Assembly (NCBI RefSeq): GCF_014651075.1
Contig: NZ_BMWE01000003.1
Coordinates: 248,001-312,000 of the forward strand
Direction: 5' to 3'
DNA: 64,000 bases
Origin: Streptomyces djakartensis
GTDB taxonomy: Bacteria > Actinomycetota > Actinomycetes > Streptomycetales > Streptomycetaceae
A model generated the notes under the pieces. It had not been told where the DNA came from, did no database searches, and saw only the letters and a list, made by a program, of their open reading frames with translations. Every line of letters begins with the position of its first letter. The first letter of the stretch is position 1. Of this stretch, positions 32,582 to 40,677 are shown in pieces. The translations under genes and the position numbers were made by a program.

Positions 32582-32637
32582 CCGTCGTCGGGATATTCGG
32601 CTGAACAGGGGCGCGGCTCGCGGGTAGAACAGCCCTG

Positions 32638-33462
32638 ATGACCACGACCCTGCGGCCGACCGAGCCGCTGCAGCAGAACGCCGACGGGACGCGCTCGCGC
32701 CGCTACCAGGTGTGCGTGAACAGCCGACCCGTAGGGGCGATACACCTCGGCACACATCCCGTGTTCGGCGGTGCCGTGGCCCGGATCATGAGCCTGCGCA
32801 TCGAGGAACCGGACCGCGGGCGCGGCCGGGGCACGGTGGCCGCGCTCGCGGCGGAGGAGGTGGCGCGGGGCTGGGGGTGCCGCCGTATCGAGGTGGCGGT
32901 GCCGGCCGGTTCCGAGCCGGCGTTCCGGCTCGCCACGGCGCTCGGTTATGTCGTGCGCAACCGCGCCATGGCCAAGCCGCTCGGCGACACCCCGCCGGAC
33001 CTGCCGGAGGGCAGCCGTGGCCGGCCCATGACCGAGGCGGAGTTCGGCCCCTGGCTGGAGAAGGGCAAGGAGGGCTACGCGCGGAGCTGGATCGAGCGGG
33101 GTGTTCCGGAGGCCGAGGCCCGGGCCAAGTCGGAGCGCGACCACGCCACTGTGCTGCCCGAGGGTCTCGCCACCCCCGGGCATCTCATCAGCGTCGTGGA
33201 ACACCGGAGCACACCGGTGGGCACGCTGTGGCTCGCGCTGCGCGAGGACAACGCCTACGTTTTCGACGTCGAGACCCACGCCGCCCACCGGGGCAGGGGA
33301 CACGGACGCACCCTCATGCTGCTGGCGGAGGCCCAGGCGATCGTCGAGGGCAGACGGGTCATCGGCCTCAACGTCTTCGCGGGCAACGAACCGGCGGAAC
33401 GCCTCTACGCGTCCCTCGGCTACGAGACGGAGCAGTACGCCATGTACAAGCCGCTGCTGTAG
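32638..33462 (+). CDS. Protein with two tandem GNAT domains
   Basis: A 274-residue acetyltransferase-fold protein. The first GNAT unit (about residues 20-120) has SLRIEEPDRGRGRGTVAALA with an R/Q-x-x-G-x-G/A acetyl-CoA loop. The second (about 170-270) has VFDVETHAAHRGRGHGRTLM and ends GNEPAERLYASLGYETEQYA, the better preserved copy. Tandem GNATs often keep only one active unit, here probably the C-terminal one. The target is unknown. ATG at 32638 lacks a Shine-Dalgarno sequence, and TAGAAC sits seven bases upstream, so a leaderless transcript is possible. It is convergent with the DsbA-like gene. Confidence 0.82.
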   Translation: MTTTLRPTEPLQQNADGTRSRRYQVCVNSRPVGAIHLGTHPVFGGAVARIMSLRIEEPDRGRGRGTVAALAAEEVARGWGCRRIEVAVPAGSEPAFRLATALGYVVRNRAMAKPLGDTPPDLPEGSRGRPMTEAEFGPWLEKGKEGYARSWIERGVPEAEARAKSERDHATVLPEGLATPGHLISVVEHRSTPVGTLWLALREDNAYVFDVETHAAHRGRGHGRTLMLLAEAQAIVEGRRVIGLNVFAGNEPAERLYASLGYETEQYAMYKPLL

Positions 33463-33480
33463 CTCCAGGGCCGGCGGGTG

Positions 33481-34011
33481 TCAGCCCTGCCGCTCCTGCT
33501 CCGCCAGCAGCCGGTCCGCGATCTCCTCGATCCGCTCGCGCAGACCCTCCTGGCTCTTGCCCCCGTCGAGCCGCTCACCCCCGATGACGTAGGTCGGGGT
33601 GCCCGTGACGCCGATCGCCTTGCCCTCGGCCTGGTCGGCGTCCACGAACAGGATGTGCCGGCCGTCGATCAGCGCCGTGTCGAACTCCTCGGCGTCCAGA
33701 TCCAGTTCGCGGGCCAGCTCGACCAGGAAGGGTTCGCCCTTACGGCCCAGCTCCTCGACCCGCCCGAGCAGTGCCTCGACATAGGGCCACCCCCGGCCTT
33801 GTTCCCACGCTTCCTCCGCGGCCTGGGCGGCGGCGAAGGCGTGCTTGTTCTTCTCCAGGGGGAAGTGCCGCAGCCGCAGCTCCAGACGGTCGCCGTAGCG
33901 GGCGCGCAGGGCGTGGAGGTCGTCCAGCGCGGTGCGGCAGTCCGGGCACTGGAGATCGCACCAGACCTCGAGTACGGGGGCGGCGGGGCGGGCGGGGGCT
34001 GAGTCGCTCAT
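33481..34011 (-). CDS. DsbA-family thioredoxin-fold oxidoreductase
   Basis: A 176-residue protein with the DsbA/FrnE arrangement: EVWCDLQCPDCRTALDDL carries the active CxxC (Cys22-Pro-Asp-Cys25) on strand one, an inserted helical region follows (EKNKHAFAAAQAAEEAWEQG), and the cis-Pro loop is VTGTPTYVIGG (about 137-147). No signal peptide is present, so it should act in the cytoplasm, as FrnE-like members do, or serve detoxification. ATG at 34011 gives SDSAPARPAAP. An upstream extension is open but non-conserved in look. It is the sole plus-to-minus convergent partner of the tandem GNAT gene. Confidence 0.85.
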   Translation of the reverse strand: MSDSAPARPAAPVLEVWCDLQCPDCRTALDDLHALRARYGDRLELRLRHFPLEKNKHAFAAAQAAEEAWEQGRGWPYVEALLGRVEELGRKGEPFLVELARELDLDAEEFDTALIDGRHILFVDADQAEGKAIGVTGTPTYVIGGERLDGGKSQEGLRERIEEIADRLLAEQERQG

Positions 34012-34202
34012 GCCGACAGTCTTCCAGCCCTCGCGGCACCCGCCCCAACCGGACCTCACGAGGCAGGGGCGAGCGGCACCCGCGGAGGAGACGACCCGGA
34101 GTTGTCCCTGATGTCCCGGCCGGGGCGTGGCCCGCCGGGGGCGGCGGGTGCAGGATGGAAGGGACGAAGCCCCTGCTCGACCGCGCCACGCTGGAGGACC
34201 GG

Positions 34203-34643
34203 ATGATCGCCGAGACAGTCTGCTCCGCCGTGTCCGCGGCAGGCCTGGGCATCGCCGCCGTCACGGCGTACCGCAAGCGTTTCCTCGCGGCGGTCCGCAT
34301 CGCCGCGTACTCGCTCGTGCCGATCGGTCTGGTGATGACCGGAGTCGTCGAGTGGCTGGCCGACACCGCGTTCAGCCCCACGGCGTGGGCCGGATTCGGG
34401 GTGCTCGGCCTCGCGTGGGTGCTGTTCATGACCACCCGTGTCGTGGAGCGCCGCCGCGGCGGCACCCGCGCGGAACGCAGAGCGGCCGCCCGCGCCGCGG
34501 CCCAGCCGGACGCGGTGGACCCGGCGGCCTCGGCACCCTCCCTGCGGCAGGGCTCCCGCCCGGCTTCTCGGCCCGCGGCGGCCCCCAAGGGGGACGACGA
34601 CTTCAGCGACATCGAGGCCATCCTCAAGAAGCACGGCATCTGA
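34203..34643 (+). CDS. Three-helix membrane protein with basic/disordered C-terminus
   Basis: Not recognised by name. The 146 residues hold three hydrophobic stretches: TVCSAVSAAGLGIAAVTAY (about 5-23), RIAAYSLVPIGLVMTGVVEW (about 31-50) and WAGFGVLGLAWVLFMTTRVV (about 60-79). These are followed by an Arg-rich RRGGTRAERRAAARAAA region and a conserved-looking acidic/helical tail DDDFSDIEAILKKHGI. ATG 34203 is fixed by GGAGG five bases upstream. An earlier ATG at 34155 lacks one. The tail suggests a cytosolic partner-binding end. The neighbours give no functional clue. Confidence 0.75.
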   Translation: MIAETVCSAVSAAGLGIAAVTAYRKRFLAAVRIAAYSLVPIGLVMTGVVEWLADTAFSPTAWAGFGVLGLAWVLFMTTRVVERRRGGTRAERRAAARAAAQPDAVDPAASAPSLRQGSRPASRPAAAPKGDDDFSDIEAILKKHGI

Positions 34644-34796
34644 CGGGACCCACGGCGGCCGAATCGTCACAGTGCGTCCGAGGGCGCGCGGAAGTGATCA
34701 CAACCTGGACCGGACCTCGCCGAATCGGCGCACTCCCGCTCCGAACCGGGGCACTGATCGCGTTCGGCCGCCCGGCTGCGTCATCATCGCCGCGAG

Positions 34797-34949
34797 ATGC
34801 TGGACACGACACAGAGCGACCCCGCGCCGCCACAGGAAGAGGCACGTGGCTGCCTCTTCGCCCTTTCCCAGCCACCGCTGATGATCTTCCTTGCGGTGAT
34901 CGGGAGTCTGCTGCTCATGGCCTCGTTGCACGACCTGCTGCTGCTGTGA
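34797..34949 (+). CDS. Very small (50-residue) single-helix membrane protein
   Basis: Starts MLDTTQSDPAPPQEEARGC, then a hydrophobic helix PPLMIFLAVIGSLLLMASLH, and ends DLLLL before TGA. The coding pattern is good: GC-rich third positions, and an acidic head before the helix. The ATG at 34797 has only a CGCGAG in front, so translation efficiency is unclear. It lies in a gap that would otherwise be 400 bp of non-coding DNA. Small membrane proteins of this type are common in Streptomyces, but the function is unknown. Confidence 0.6.
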   Translation: MLDTTQSDPAPPQEEARGCLFALSQPPLMIFLAVIGSLLLMASLHDLLLL

Positions 34950-35043
34950 GCCGTACCCGCGTTGCCCGGCGCCACCCGCCGGGACCGCGTCGGCATCATG
35001 TCCCTGTGCGCGGTCGGGCCGGCCCCGCGCGGCGGACCGGGCG

Positions 35044-35604
35044 TCAGCCGGCGGCTTCCTTGCGGCGTGCCCGGTACGCGGCCACATGCAGGCGGTTCCC
35101 GCAGGTACGGCTGTCGCAGTACCGCCGCGAGCGGTTGCGGGACAGATCGACGAAGGCACGCCGGCAGTCGGGCGCCTCGCACCGCCGCAGCCGCTCCTGC
35201 TCCCCGGCGACGACGAAGAACGCCAGCGCCATCCCGCAGTCGGCCGCCAGGTGGTCGGCGACGGACGCGCCGGGCGCGAAATAGTGCACATGCCAGTCGT
35301 AGCCGTCGTGGTCCGTGAGCCGGGGAGTGGTGCCGGCGGCCGCTACCAGCTCGTTGATCAGGCCGGCGGCGGTCCGGGCGTCGGGGGCGGCGAAGACGGA
35401 GGCGAAACGCCCGCGGATCTTCCGCACCGCGGAGAGATCGAACTCCGAGAGCGTGCCGACGTCGCTGATCTCGTGGTTTCGTACGAAGTCCCCGAGGGCC
35501 GCCACGTCAGGCAGACCGTCGGAGGCCGGTTCGTCCTCCGGTGCGGTGTTCACCAGATCGACCACGGTGTCGAGGGCGCACCGGGTGTCGTGGGTGATCA
35601 GCAC
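35044..35604 (-). CDS. CGNR zinc-finger / ABATE-domain regulator
   Basis: A 186-residue protein. The N-terminal ABATE-like part begins VLITHDTRCALDTVVDLVNT, a stress-type ligand-binding domain, and the C-terminus carries the zinc finger: Cys142-x4-Cys147, then Cys163 and Cys168 in YCDSRTCGNRLHVAAYRARR (the CGNR signature). The family is thought to bind DNA as a transcription factor. The regulated genes are unknown. GTG 35604 has AGGGAG six bases upstream. The region 35605-35894 upstream has no clear gene. Confidence 0.88.
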   Translation of the reverse strand: MLITHDTRCALDTVVDLVNTAPEDEPASDGLPDVAALGDFVRNHEISDVGTLSEFDLSAVRKIRGRFASVFAAPDARTAAGLINELVAAAGTTPRLTDHDGYDWHVHYFAPGASVADHLAADCGMALAFFVVAGEQERLRRCEAPDCRRAFVDLSRNRSRRYCDSRTCGNRLHVAAYRARRKEAAG

Positions 35605-35894
35605 GATTCGCTCCCTGGCCTGAGGGTCGGGCAGGCGCCCGCCGATGCTGGCCGATGGTAACGGCTCCACCAGCGCCGGACCGTCCCCATGCCCGCACAT
35701 GGCTTCGATTACAACGCCGCCGGGCCGGACATGGTTCCCGCCCGGCCGGCCCCGCGAGGCCGCGTGCGCACGCGAACCGGCGCCGCCCCGCGAGATGCGC
35801 GGTGCCGGCGCCGGTGTATCCCGTATGCGGTTGTCCGGGCCCGAGCCGTCTCCCCGAGTCGACGGCGCCGGGCGGCTTGGTGAGGGGCCTCGCC

Positions 35895-36308
35895 CTAGCT
35901 CTCCGCCAGGATGTGCGAGAGCTCCTGGTCGAGATCGAAATGCCGGTGCTCCGTGCCGGGCGGCACGGCGGCGTCTGTGCGCTTCAGGAAGGACTCCAGG
36001 GCCCGCGCCGGGGCCTCGAGCAGGGCCTCGCCCTCCGGAGAGCTCAGGGCGATGCACACGACGCCCTGACCGTGGCTGCGCGACGGCCAGACGCGGACGT
36101 CGCCGGTGCCCGTAGGGCGATGAAGTCCCTCGGCGAGGAGGTCGCGGGCGAACACCCACTCGACGGTCTCCTCGGCTCCGGTGTGGAAGGTGGCGTGCAC
36201 GGCGTAGGGGTCGGCCGTGTCGTACCGCAGGCCTGCGGGGACAGGCAGGGAGGACTCGCTCGACACAACGAGGCGCAGGTGCAGCTCGCAGCTGACCGTG
36301 GTGTTCAT
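35895..36308 (-). CDS. ssgB: Sporulation-specific cell-division protein SsgB
   Basis: A 137-residue SsgA-like protein of the length and sequence style of SsgB: MNTTVSCELHLRLVVSSESS, DPYAVHATFHTGAEETVEWV, FARDLLAEGLHRPTGTGDVR and the C-terminal HFDLDQELSHILAES. In Streptomyces, SsgB is brought to future septum sites by SsgA and recruits FtsZ to start sporulation division of the aerial hypha. The start ATG at 36308 has AAAGG about twelve bases upstream. Its expression in S. coelicolor is developmental. The promoter here was not resolved. Divergent from the PGPGW-type membrane protein. Confidence 0.93.
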   Translation of the reverse strand: MNTTVSCELHLRLVVSSESSLPVPAGLRYDTADPYAVHATFHTGAEETVEWVFARDLLAEGLHRPTGTGDVRVWPSRSHGQGVVCIALSSPEGEALLEAPARALESFLKRTDAAVPPGTEHRHFDLDQELSHILAES

Positions 36309-36494
36309 AAGCGCCAGGGCCTTTCGCTCAGTGTGCGCTCGGGGATTCGCACGTCGGCGAAATCGACATGCCACCTACGGTGCCGTTGTAAACCCCTCTG
36401 AGTGTTTTGCGTGCCTTTACGTAACTCTTCTGGCCGAGAGATCGTTCGCGTCGTGCGTCCATTCCGGTGACTGGTTTCGCTCGGGTAGTGTTTG

Positions 36495-36510
36495 CCCGTA
36501 TGAATACGGG
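36495..36510 (+). promoter_or_regulatory. Inverted repeat across the start codon of the PGPGW-type gene
   Basis: CCCGTAT-GA-ATACGGG: a perfect 7-bp inverted repeat that includes the ATG at 36500. TAGTGT (36486-36491) eight bases before the ATG may be the -10 of a leaderless transcript, so the repeat is at the RNA 5' end or an operator at the start site. Confidence 0.4.
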
Positions 36511-36958
36511 GAGTAACGAGCCGGGCGAGGTGGCCGTGGCGTCCGACGAGACGGGGACCGACGAGACGCGGAGCGAACAGGACCGGGGGCTCGGTTCGCG
36601 TGCGCCGGAATTCATCAAGGCGCGTCGCGCACTGCATGTGAGCTGGCAGGTCGGCGTCTTCGTCATCGGGCTCGCGGTGGTCGTGACGGGCATCATCATG
36701 CTGCCGCTGCCCGGCCCGGGCTGGGTCGTGATCTTCGGCGGTATGGCGATCTGGGCCACCGAGTTCGTGTGGGCCCAGCTGGTGCTCCGCTGGACCAAGC
36801 GCAAGGTCACGGAGGCGGCCCACCGCGCCCTCGACCCCAGGGTGCGGCGCCGGAACATCATCCTGACCTCGATCGGGCTGGTCATCGTGGCCGTACTGGT
36901 CGGTATCTACGTGTGGAAGTTCGGCATCGTCATGCCGTGGAAGATCGAGAACCAGTGA
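36500..36958 (+). CDS. Integral membrane protein of the TIGR02611/PGPGW type
   Basis: A 152-residue protein with three hydrophobic segments. The hallmark is MLPLPGPGWVVIFGGMAIWA (about residues 72-91), the PGPGW motif that names the family. Before it comes VGVFVIGLAVVVTGI, and after the basic loop RWTKRKVTEAAHRALDPRVR comes IILTSIGLVIVAVLVGIYVW. The first 45 residues are acidic and probably disordered (DETGTDETRSEQDRG). The function of the family is unknown. ATG at 36500 has no Shine-Dalgarno sequence, and a -10-like TAGTGT lies just upstream. It stands beside ssgB in divergent orientation. Confidence 0.85.
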   Translation: MNTGSNEPGEVAVASDETGTDETRSEQDRGLGSRAPEFIKARRALHVSWQVGVFVIGLAVVVTGIIMLPLPGPGWVVIFGGMAIWATEFVWAQLVLRWTKRKVTEAAHRALDPRVRRRNIILTSIGLVIVAVLVGIYVWKFGIVMPWKIENQ

Positions 36959-37034
36959 GCCCCGGTGAGGGTGCCGGTGCCGGCCCTGTGGTCACAGGCA
37001 CCCTCTGACATGGGGTAATGTTCTTCCTGCGCCC

Positions 37035-37106
37035 GGGCGATTAGCTCAGTGGGAGAGCGCTTCGTTCACACCGAAGAGGTCACTGGTTCGAACCCAGTAT
37101 CGCCCA
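37035..37106 (+). tRNA. tRNA-Val(CAC), copy 1
   Basis: Acceptor GGGCGAT/ATCGCCC, anticodon stem CTTCG/CGAAG, loop TTCACAC giving anticodon CAC, and T arm CTGGTTCGAACCCAG. Discriminator A, CCA not encoded. It is identical to the copy at 47055. Confidence 0.95.
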
Positions 37107-37114
37107 CCCGGATC

Positions 37115-37151
37115 GTCGGCCCGTCTGCACACTGCGTGCAGGCGGGCCGAC
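37115..37151 (+). terminator. Terminator hairpin after tRNA-Val
   Basis: GTCGGCCCG-T-CTGCAC pairs with GTGCAG-G-CGGGCCGAC (37115-37130 with 37136-37151), a 16-bp stem with one wobble. There is no T-tract. From 37152 to about 37400 no further feature was found. Confidence 0.65.
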
Positions 37152-37408
37152 GTCGTCGTCCACGGAGCCTCGAACCTCGCGCAGGCCCTCGCCGGCCGCC
37201 GGAAACCGGACATCGTCCGCACCGCCCGGCTCTCCATCCCGGCGTCGTTTTTCGGTCGCGGCCGGAATGTCCGTGATCTGCCGCGTCTCGTTCCTCCCTC
37301 GAGCCGCACCCCTCTCACCAGTGACATCGCCGTGTCGGTGCCGTGCGGGGCGGGTGCTGCCCCCTCCCTGCCTCGCAGCCCGTCCCCGAGAAATTCTTGT
37401 CCGAATCA

Positions 37409-37468
37409 TTGACGCACCCTCAGCCCCTCCGTACCTTGTGCCAGCAAGCGCTTACTTGAAACGATTCA
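37409..37468 (+). promoter_or_regulatory. Promoter and LacI-type operators of the sugar-transport operon
   Basis: TTGACG (37409-37414) and TACCTT (37432-37437) have the ideal 17-bp spacing. Right after the predicted RNA start (about 37444) come AAGCGCTT (37446-37453) and TGAAACGATTCA (37457-37468), two palindromes of the CG-centred kind bound by LacI-family repressors. A repressor sitting here would block the promoter. No LacI gene lies in the window. Confidence 0.65.
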
Positions 37469-37501
37469 TGCGAGCGGGACGACGTGCGGGGAGGCCCAAC
37501 T

Positions 37502-38791
37502 GTGGTGAACGCCAGGAATGTTGAGAGACGTACGATCCTGAAGGCGGCCGGTGCCACGGCGGCCACGCTGGGGCTGGCCGCGACCACGGGCTGCGGTGGG
37601 GACGGAGGGGCCTCCACGGACGGAACGGTGACGATCCGTTACGCGTGGTGGGGGGCCGAGGACCGCGCCCAGCGCATCAACAAGACCATCGCCCTCTTCG
37701 AGAAGAAGTACCCGAAGATCAAGGTGAAAACGGACTTCCAGCCTTATCTCGACTTCTGGAAGAAGTTCAACACCCAGGCTTCCGGCGGGAATCCGCCGGA
37801 CGTCTTCCAGAATGCCATCGGCTTCCTGCGCAAATACGACGCGAAGAACGTGCTGCTCGATCTCGGCGAGCAGGTCGAGGCCGGCAACCTCCGGATGGAC
37901 GGATTCCGCGCGGGCCTCGAGAAGTTCGGCGAGATCGACGGCAAGCTCCTCGGTGTTCCGGTCGGTTCGAACTCCATGTCCCTGGTCATCGACAAGCCCG
38001 TCTACACGCGGGCCGGAGTGAAGCCGGAGCAGGGCTGGACCTGGGACGAATTCGACGCCGCGATGAAGAAGATCCGGGACAGGACGGGCCGCGCCGGCGA
38101 CAGCGGCATGTACGGGGTCATGTACCTCTACGACCTGTACCTGCGTCAGAACGGCAAGGCCTTCTTCACCGAGGACGGACTCGGCTTCACCGAGGCGGAC
38201 CTGACGGACTGGTGGACCAAGGCCGAGAAGGGCGTGAAGGACGGCGTCTACGCCGACCCCAAGAAGGTCGCCCAGATCAAGCCCAAGTCGGCGGTCGCCG
38301 CCGAGCTCGCCGGTGGTGAGTTCACCTGGGACAACTTCACCGTGCGCTACACGGCCGAGGGCAAGAGCGAGTACGGCCTCGCGCCCATCCCGACCACGGA
38401 CGGCAAGAAGACCGGCCAGTACCTCGGCTCGCTGATGCTGAGCGCCTCCAAGCGCACCCAGCACCCCAAGGAGGTCGCCCAGTTCATCGACTTCATGGTG
38501 CACGACCCCGAGGTCGCCAAGATCATGGGCTACGACCGAGGAGTGCCCGCGACCCAGGCCCAGTACGACGCGTACAAGCCGACCGACGAGGTGAACAAGG
38601 CGATCGCCGCCTACGAGGAGTCTCTCGTCCAGGCCGGTGTTCTGGAGCCCATCACGCCGCACCCGAACGGCGCGGACATCTGTGAGTCCGCGTTCCTGCG
38701 CATCGCCGAGGAGCTGGCCCTGGGCAAGCGCTCGGTGGACGAGGCCGTCAAGCAGTTCTTCACCGAGTCGAAGACGGCTCTCGGCACCTGA
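37502..38791 (+). CDS. Sugar ABC transporter substrate-binding lipoprotein
   Basis: A 429-residue extracytoplasmic binding protein of family 1. The signal (RRTILKAAGATAATLGLAAT) ends in ATTGC with lipidated Cys31. It also has Arg-Arg, which would allow Tat-like export. The mature chain starts after a short Gly/Ser linker with VTIRYAWWGAEDRAQRINKT and contains KKYPKIKVKTDFQPYLDFWK. LplA of B. subtilis, from the rhamnogalacturonan cluster, is the nearest match by context. GTG at 37502 has GGGGAGG seven bases upstream. GTG 37505 is also possible. It ends in TGATG with the first permease. Its likely ligand is an oligosaccharide from rhamnogalacturonan. Confidence 0.9.
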   Translation: MVNARNVERRTILKAAGATAATLGLAATTGCGGDGGASTDGTVTIRYAWWGAEDRAQRINKTIALFEKKYPKIKVKTDFQPYLDFWKKFNTQASGGNPPDVFQNAIGFLRKYDAKNVLLDLGEQVEAGNLRMDGFRAGLEKFGEIDGKLLGVPVGSNSMSLVIDKPVYTRAGVKPEQGWTWDEFDAAMKKIRDRTGRAGDSGMYGVMYLYDLYLRQNGKAFFTEDGLGFTEADLTDWWTKAEKGVKDGVYADPKKVAQIKPKSAVAAELAGGEFTWDNFTVRYTAEGKSEYGLAPIPTTDGKKTGQYLGSLMLSASKRTQHPKEVAQFIDFMVHDPEVAKIMGYDRGVPATQAQYDAYKPTDEVNKAIAAYEESLVQAGVLEPITPHPNGADICESAFLRIAEELALGKRSVDEAVKQFFTESKTALGT

Positions 38792-39792
38792 TGGGAACCA
38801 CCGTGACACACGCCCCTGCGATGGAGGGCCTGACGAAGGACTCCGAGCCGCGGCACGGTCCGGTGAAGTCCGCGCGCCCCGCCGCCCTCAAGCGGCGGCG
38901 GCGCCGGGAGAACCTGGCCGGCTACCTCTTCATGTCCCCGTGGATCGCCGGGTTCCTGCTGCTCACCGCGGGCCCGATGGTCGCCTCGCTGTACTTCGCG
39001 TTCACCGACTACAACCTGTTCGACGCGCCCAGGTGGATCGGCCTCGACAACTTCTCCGAGATGTTCGGCGACCCGCGCTGGCGCCACTCGGTGCAGGTCA
39101 CGCTCTGGTACGTCGTCGTCGGTACACCGCTGAAGCTGCTCGCGGCCCTCGGCGTCGCGCTGCTGCTCGCCCAGAGCCGGCGCGGCCAGGCCTTCTACCG
39201 GGCCGCGTTCTACGCGCCGTCGCTGATCGGTGCGAGCGTGTCCGTCGCGATCGTCTGGAAGGCGATCTTCTCGGACGACGCGATCGTCGACCGTACGCAG
39301 AAGATCCTCGGCGTGGACGCCGGCGGCTGGACCGGCGACCCGGACATGATCATCTACAGCCTGGTGGCGCTCACCGTCTGGCAGTTCGGCGCCCCCATGG
39401 TCATCTTCCTGGCCGGCCTCAAGCAGGTCCCGCGCGAGCTGTACGAGGCAGCCGAGGTCGACGGGGCGGGCAAGCTGCGTCGGTTCTGGAACATCACGCT
39501 GCCGATGATCTCCCCGGTGCTCTTCTTCAACGTCCTGCTGGAGACGATCCACTCCTTCCAGATCTTCAGCTCCGCGTACATCGTCGGCGGCGGCGCCGGC
39601 GGCAACGCCTGCGGCCCCGCGGACGGCTCCATGGTGTACACCTGCTACCTCTACGTCCAGGGCTTCGAGAACAGCCGGATGGGACTGGCCTCCGCGATGG
39701 CCTGGATGCTGCTCGTCGCGGTCGCCCTGGTGACGGCGGTGCTGTTCTGGTCCCAGAAGCGCTGGGTGCACTACGAGGAGGGCGCCCGATGA
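38791..39792 (+). CDS. Sugar ABC transporter permease, MalF/LplB type
   Basis: A 333-residue inner-membrane protein with six hydrophobic helices after a 35-residue basic N-terminus. The first is LFMSPWIAGFLLLTAGPMVA, the usual start of this family. The EAA coupling motif is ELYEAAEVDGAGKLRRFWNI (about 215-234), followed by TLPMISPVLFFNVLLETIHS. The start ATG shares its A with the stop TGA of the binding-protein gene (TGATG), so translation is coupled. No ATPase is encoded: such systems in Streptomyces usually borrow the shared MsiK-type ATPase from elsewhere. Confidence 0.92.
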   Translation: MGTTVTHAPAMEGLTKDSEPRHGPVKSARPAALKRRRRRENLAGYLFMSPWIAGFLLLTAGPMVASLYFAFTDYNLFDAPRWIGLDNFSEMFGDPRWRHSVQVTLWYVVVGTPLKLLAALGVALLLAQSRRGQAFYRAAFYAPSLIGASVSVAIVWKAIFSDDAIVDRTQKILGVDAGGWTGDPDMIIYSLVALTVWQFGAPMVIFLAGLKQVPRELYEAAEVDGAGKLRRFWNITLPMISPVLFFNVLLETIHSFQIFSSAYIVGGGAGGNACGPADGSMVYTCYLYVQGFENSRMGLASAMAWMLLVAVALVTAVLFWSQKRWVHYEEGAR

Positions 39793-40670
39793 GCGCGCAC
39801 GCCACCGACGTCACCCCGCGCGCGGGCGGACTGCGGCACAAGCTGCCCGGCTCCCTGGCCTGGCACCTGGGATCCCTGCTGATCCTCGCGGTGATCCTCT
39901 ACCCGGTCGTCTGGGTCATCGGCGGGTCCTTCAAGAAGAGCGAGGACATCGTCGGCAGCCTGGACCTCTTCCCGGGCGACCCGATCACCTCCAACTACAC
40001 GCGGCTCGGCGAGGGCATCGCGGACATCTCCATCTCCACGTTCTTCCTCAACTCGCTCACGCTGTCCGTGGGTTCCGTGGCCGGCATCCTGCTGTCCTGC
40101 TCGCTGACGGCGTACGCCTTCGCGCGGATCAGGTTCGCGGGCCGGAACCTGCTGTTCACCCTGATGATCGGCACCCTCCTGCTGCCGTACCACGTGCTGC
40201 TGATCCCGCAGTACGTGCTGTTCCGCAACATGGAGATGATCAACACCTACACCCCGCTGCTGCTGGGGAAGTACCTGGCCACGGAGGCGTTCTTCGTCTT
40301 CCTGATGATGCAGTTCATGCGCAATCTGCCCAAGGAGCTCGACGAGGCGGCCCGGCTCGACGGCTGCGGGCACCTGCGCATCTACTGGTCGATCGTGCTG
40401 CCGCTGTGCCGCCCGGCCCTCATCACCAGCGCCATCTTCACGTTCATCAACGCCTGGAACGACTTCATGGGACCGCTGATCTACCTCAACGAGCCGGACA
40501 AGTACACGGTCTCGCTCGGCCTGAAGATGTTCGTGGACCAGGAGGCCGTGGCCGACTACGGCGGCATGATCGCCATGTCGCTGGTCGCGCTGCTGCCGGT
40601 CCTCGCCTTCTTCCTGGCCTTCCAGCGGTACCTGATCGACGGCATGGCCACGTCGGGCCTGAAGGGCTGA
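39789..40670 (+). CDS. Sugar ABC transporter permease, MalG/LplC type
   Basis: A 293-residue second permease with six helices, beginning LAWHLGSLLILAVILYPVVW. A small periplasmic domain follows, SFKKSEDIVGSLDLFPGDPI, and the EAA motif is ELDEAARLDGCGHLRIYWSI (about 181-200), with VLPLCRPALITSAIFTFINA. ATGA overlap at 39789 with the first permease. Together the two permeases make the channel for the binding-protein ligand. Five to eight residues after its stop a further membrane gene of the same operon begins. Confidence 0.92.
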   Translation: MSAHATDVTPRAGGLRHKLPGSLAWHLGSLLILAVILYPVVWVIGGSFKKSEDIVGSLDLFPGDPITSNYTRLGEGIADISISTFFLNSLTLSVGSVAGILLSCSLTAYAFARIRFAGRNLLFTLMIGTLLLPYHVLLIPQYVLFRNMEMINTYTPLLLGKYLATEAFFVFLMMQFMRNLPKELDEAARLDGCGHLRIYWSIVLPLCRPALITSAIFTFINAWNDFMGPLIYLNEPDKYTVSLGLKMFVDQEAVADYGGMIAMSLVALLPVLAFFLAFQRYLIDGMATSGLKG

Positions 40671-40677
40671 GGTGAGC

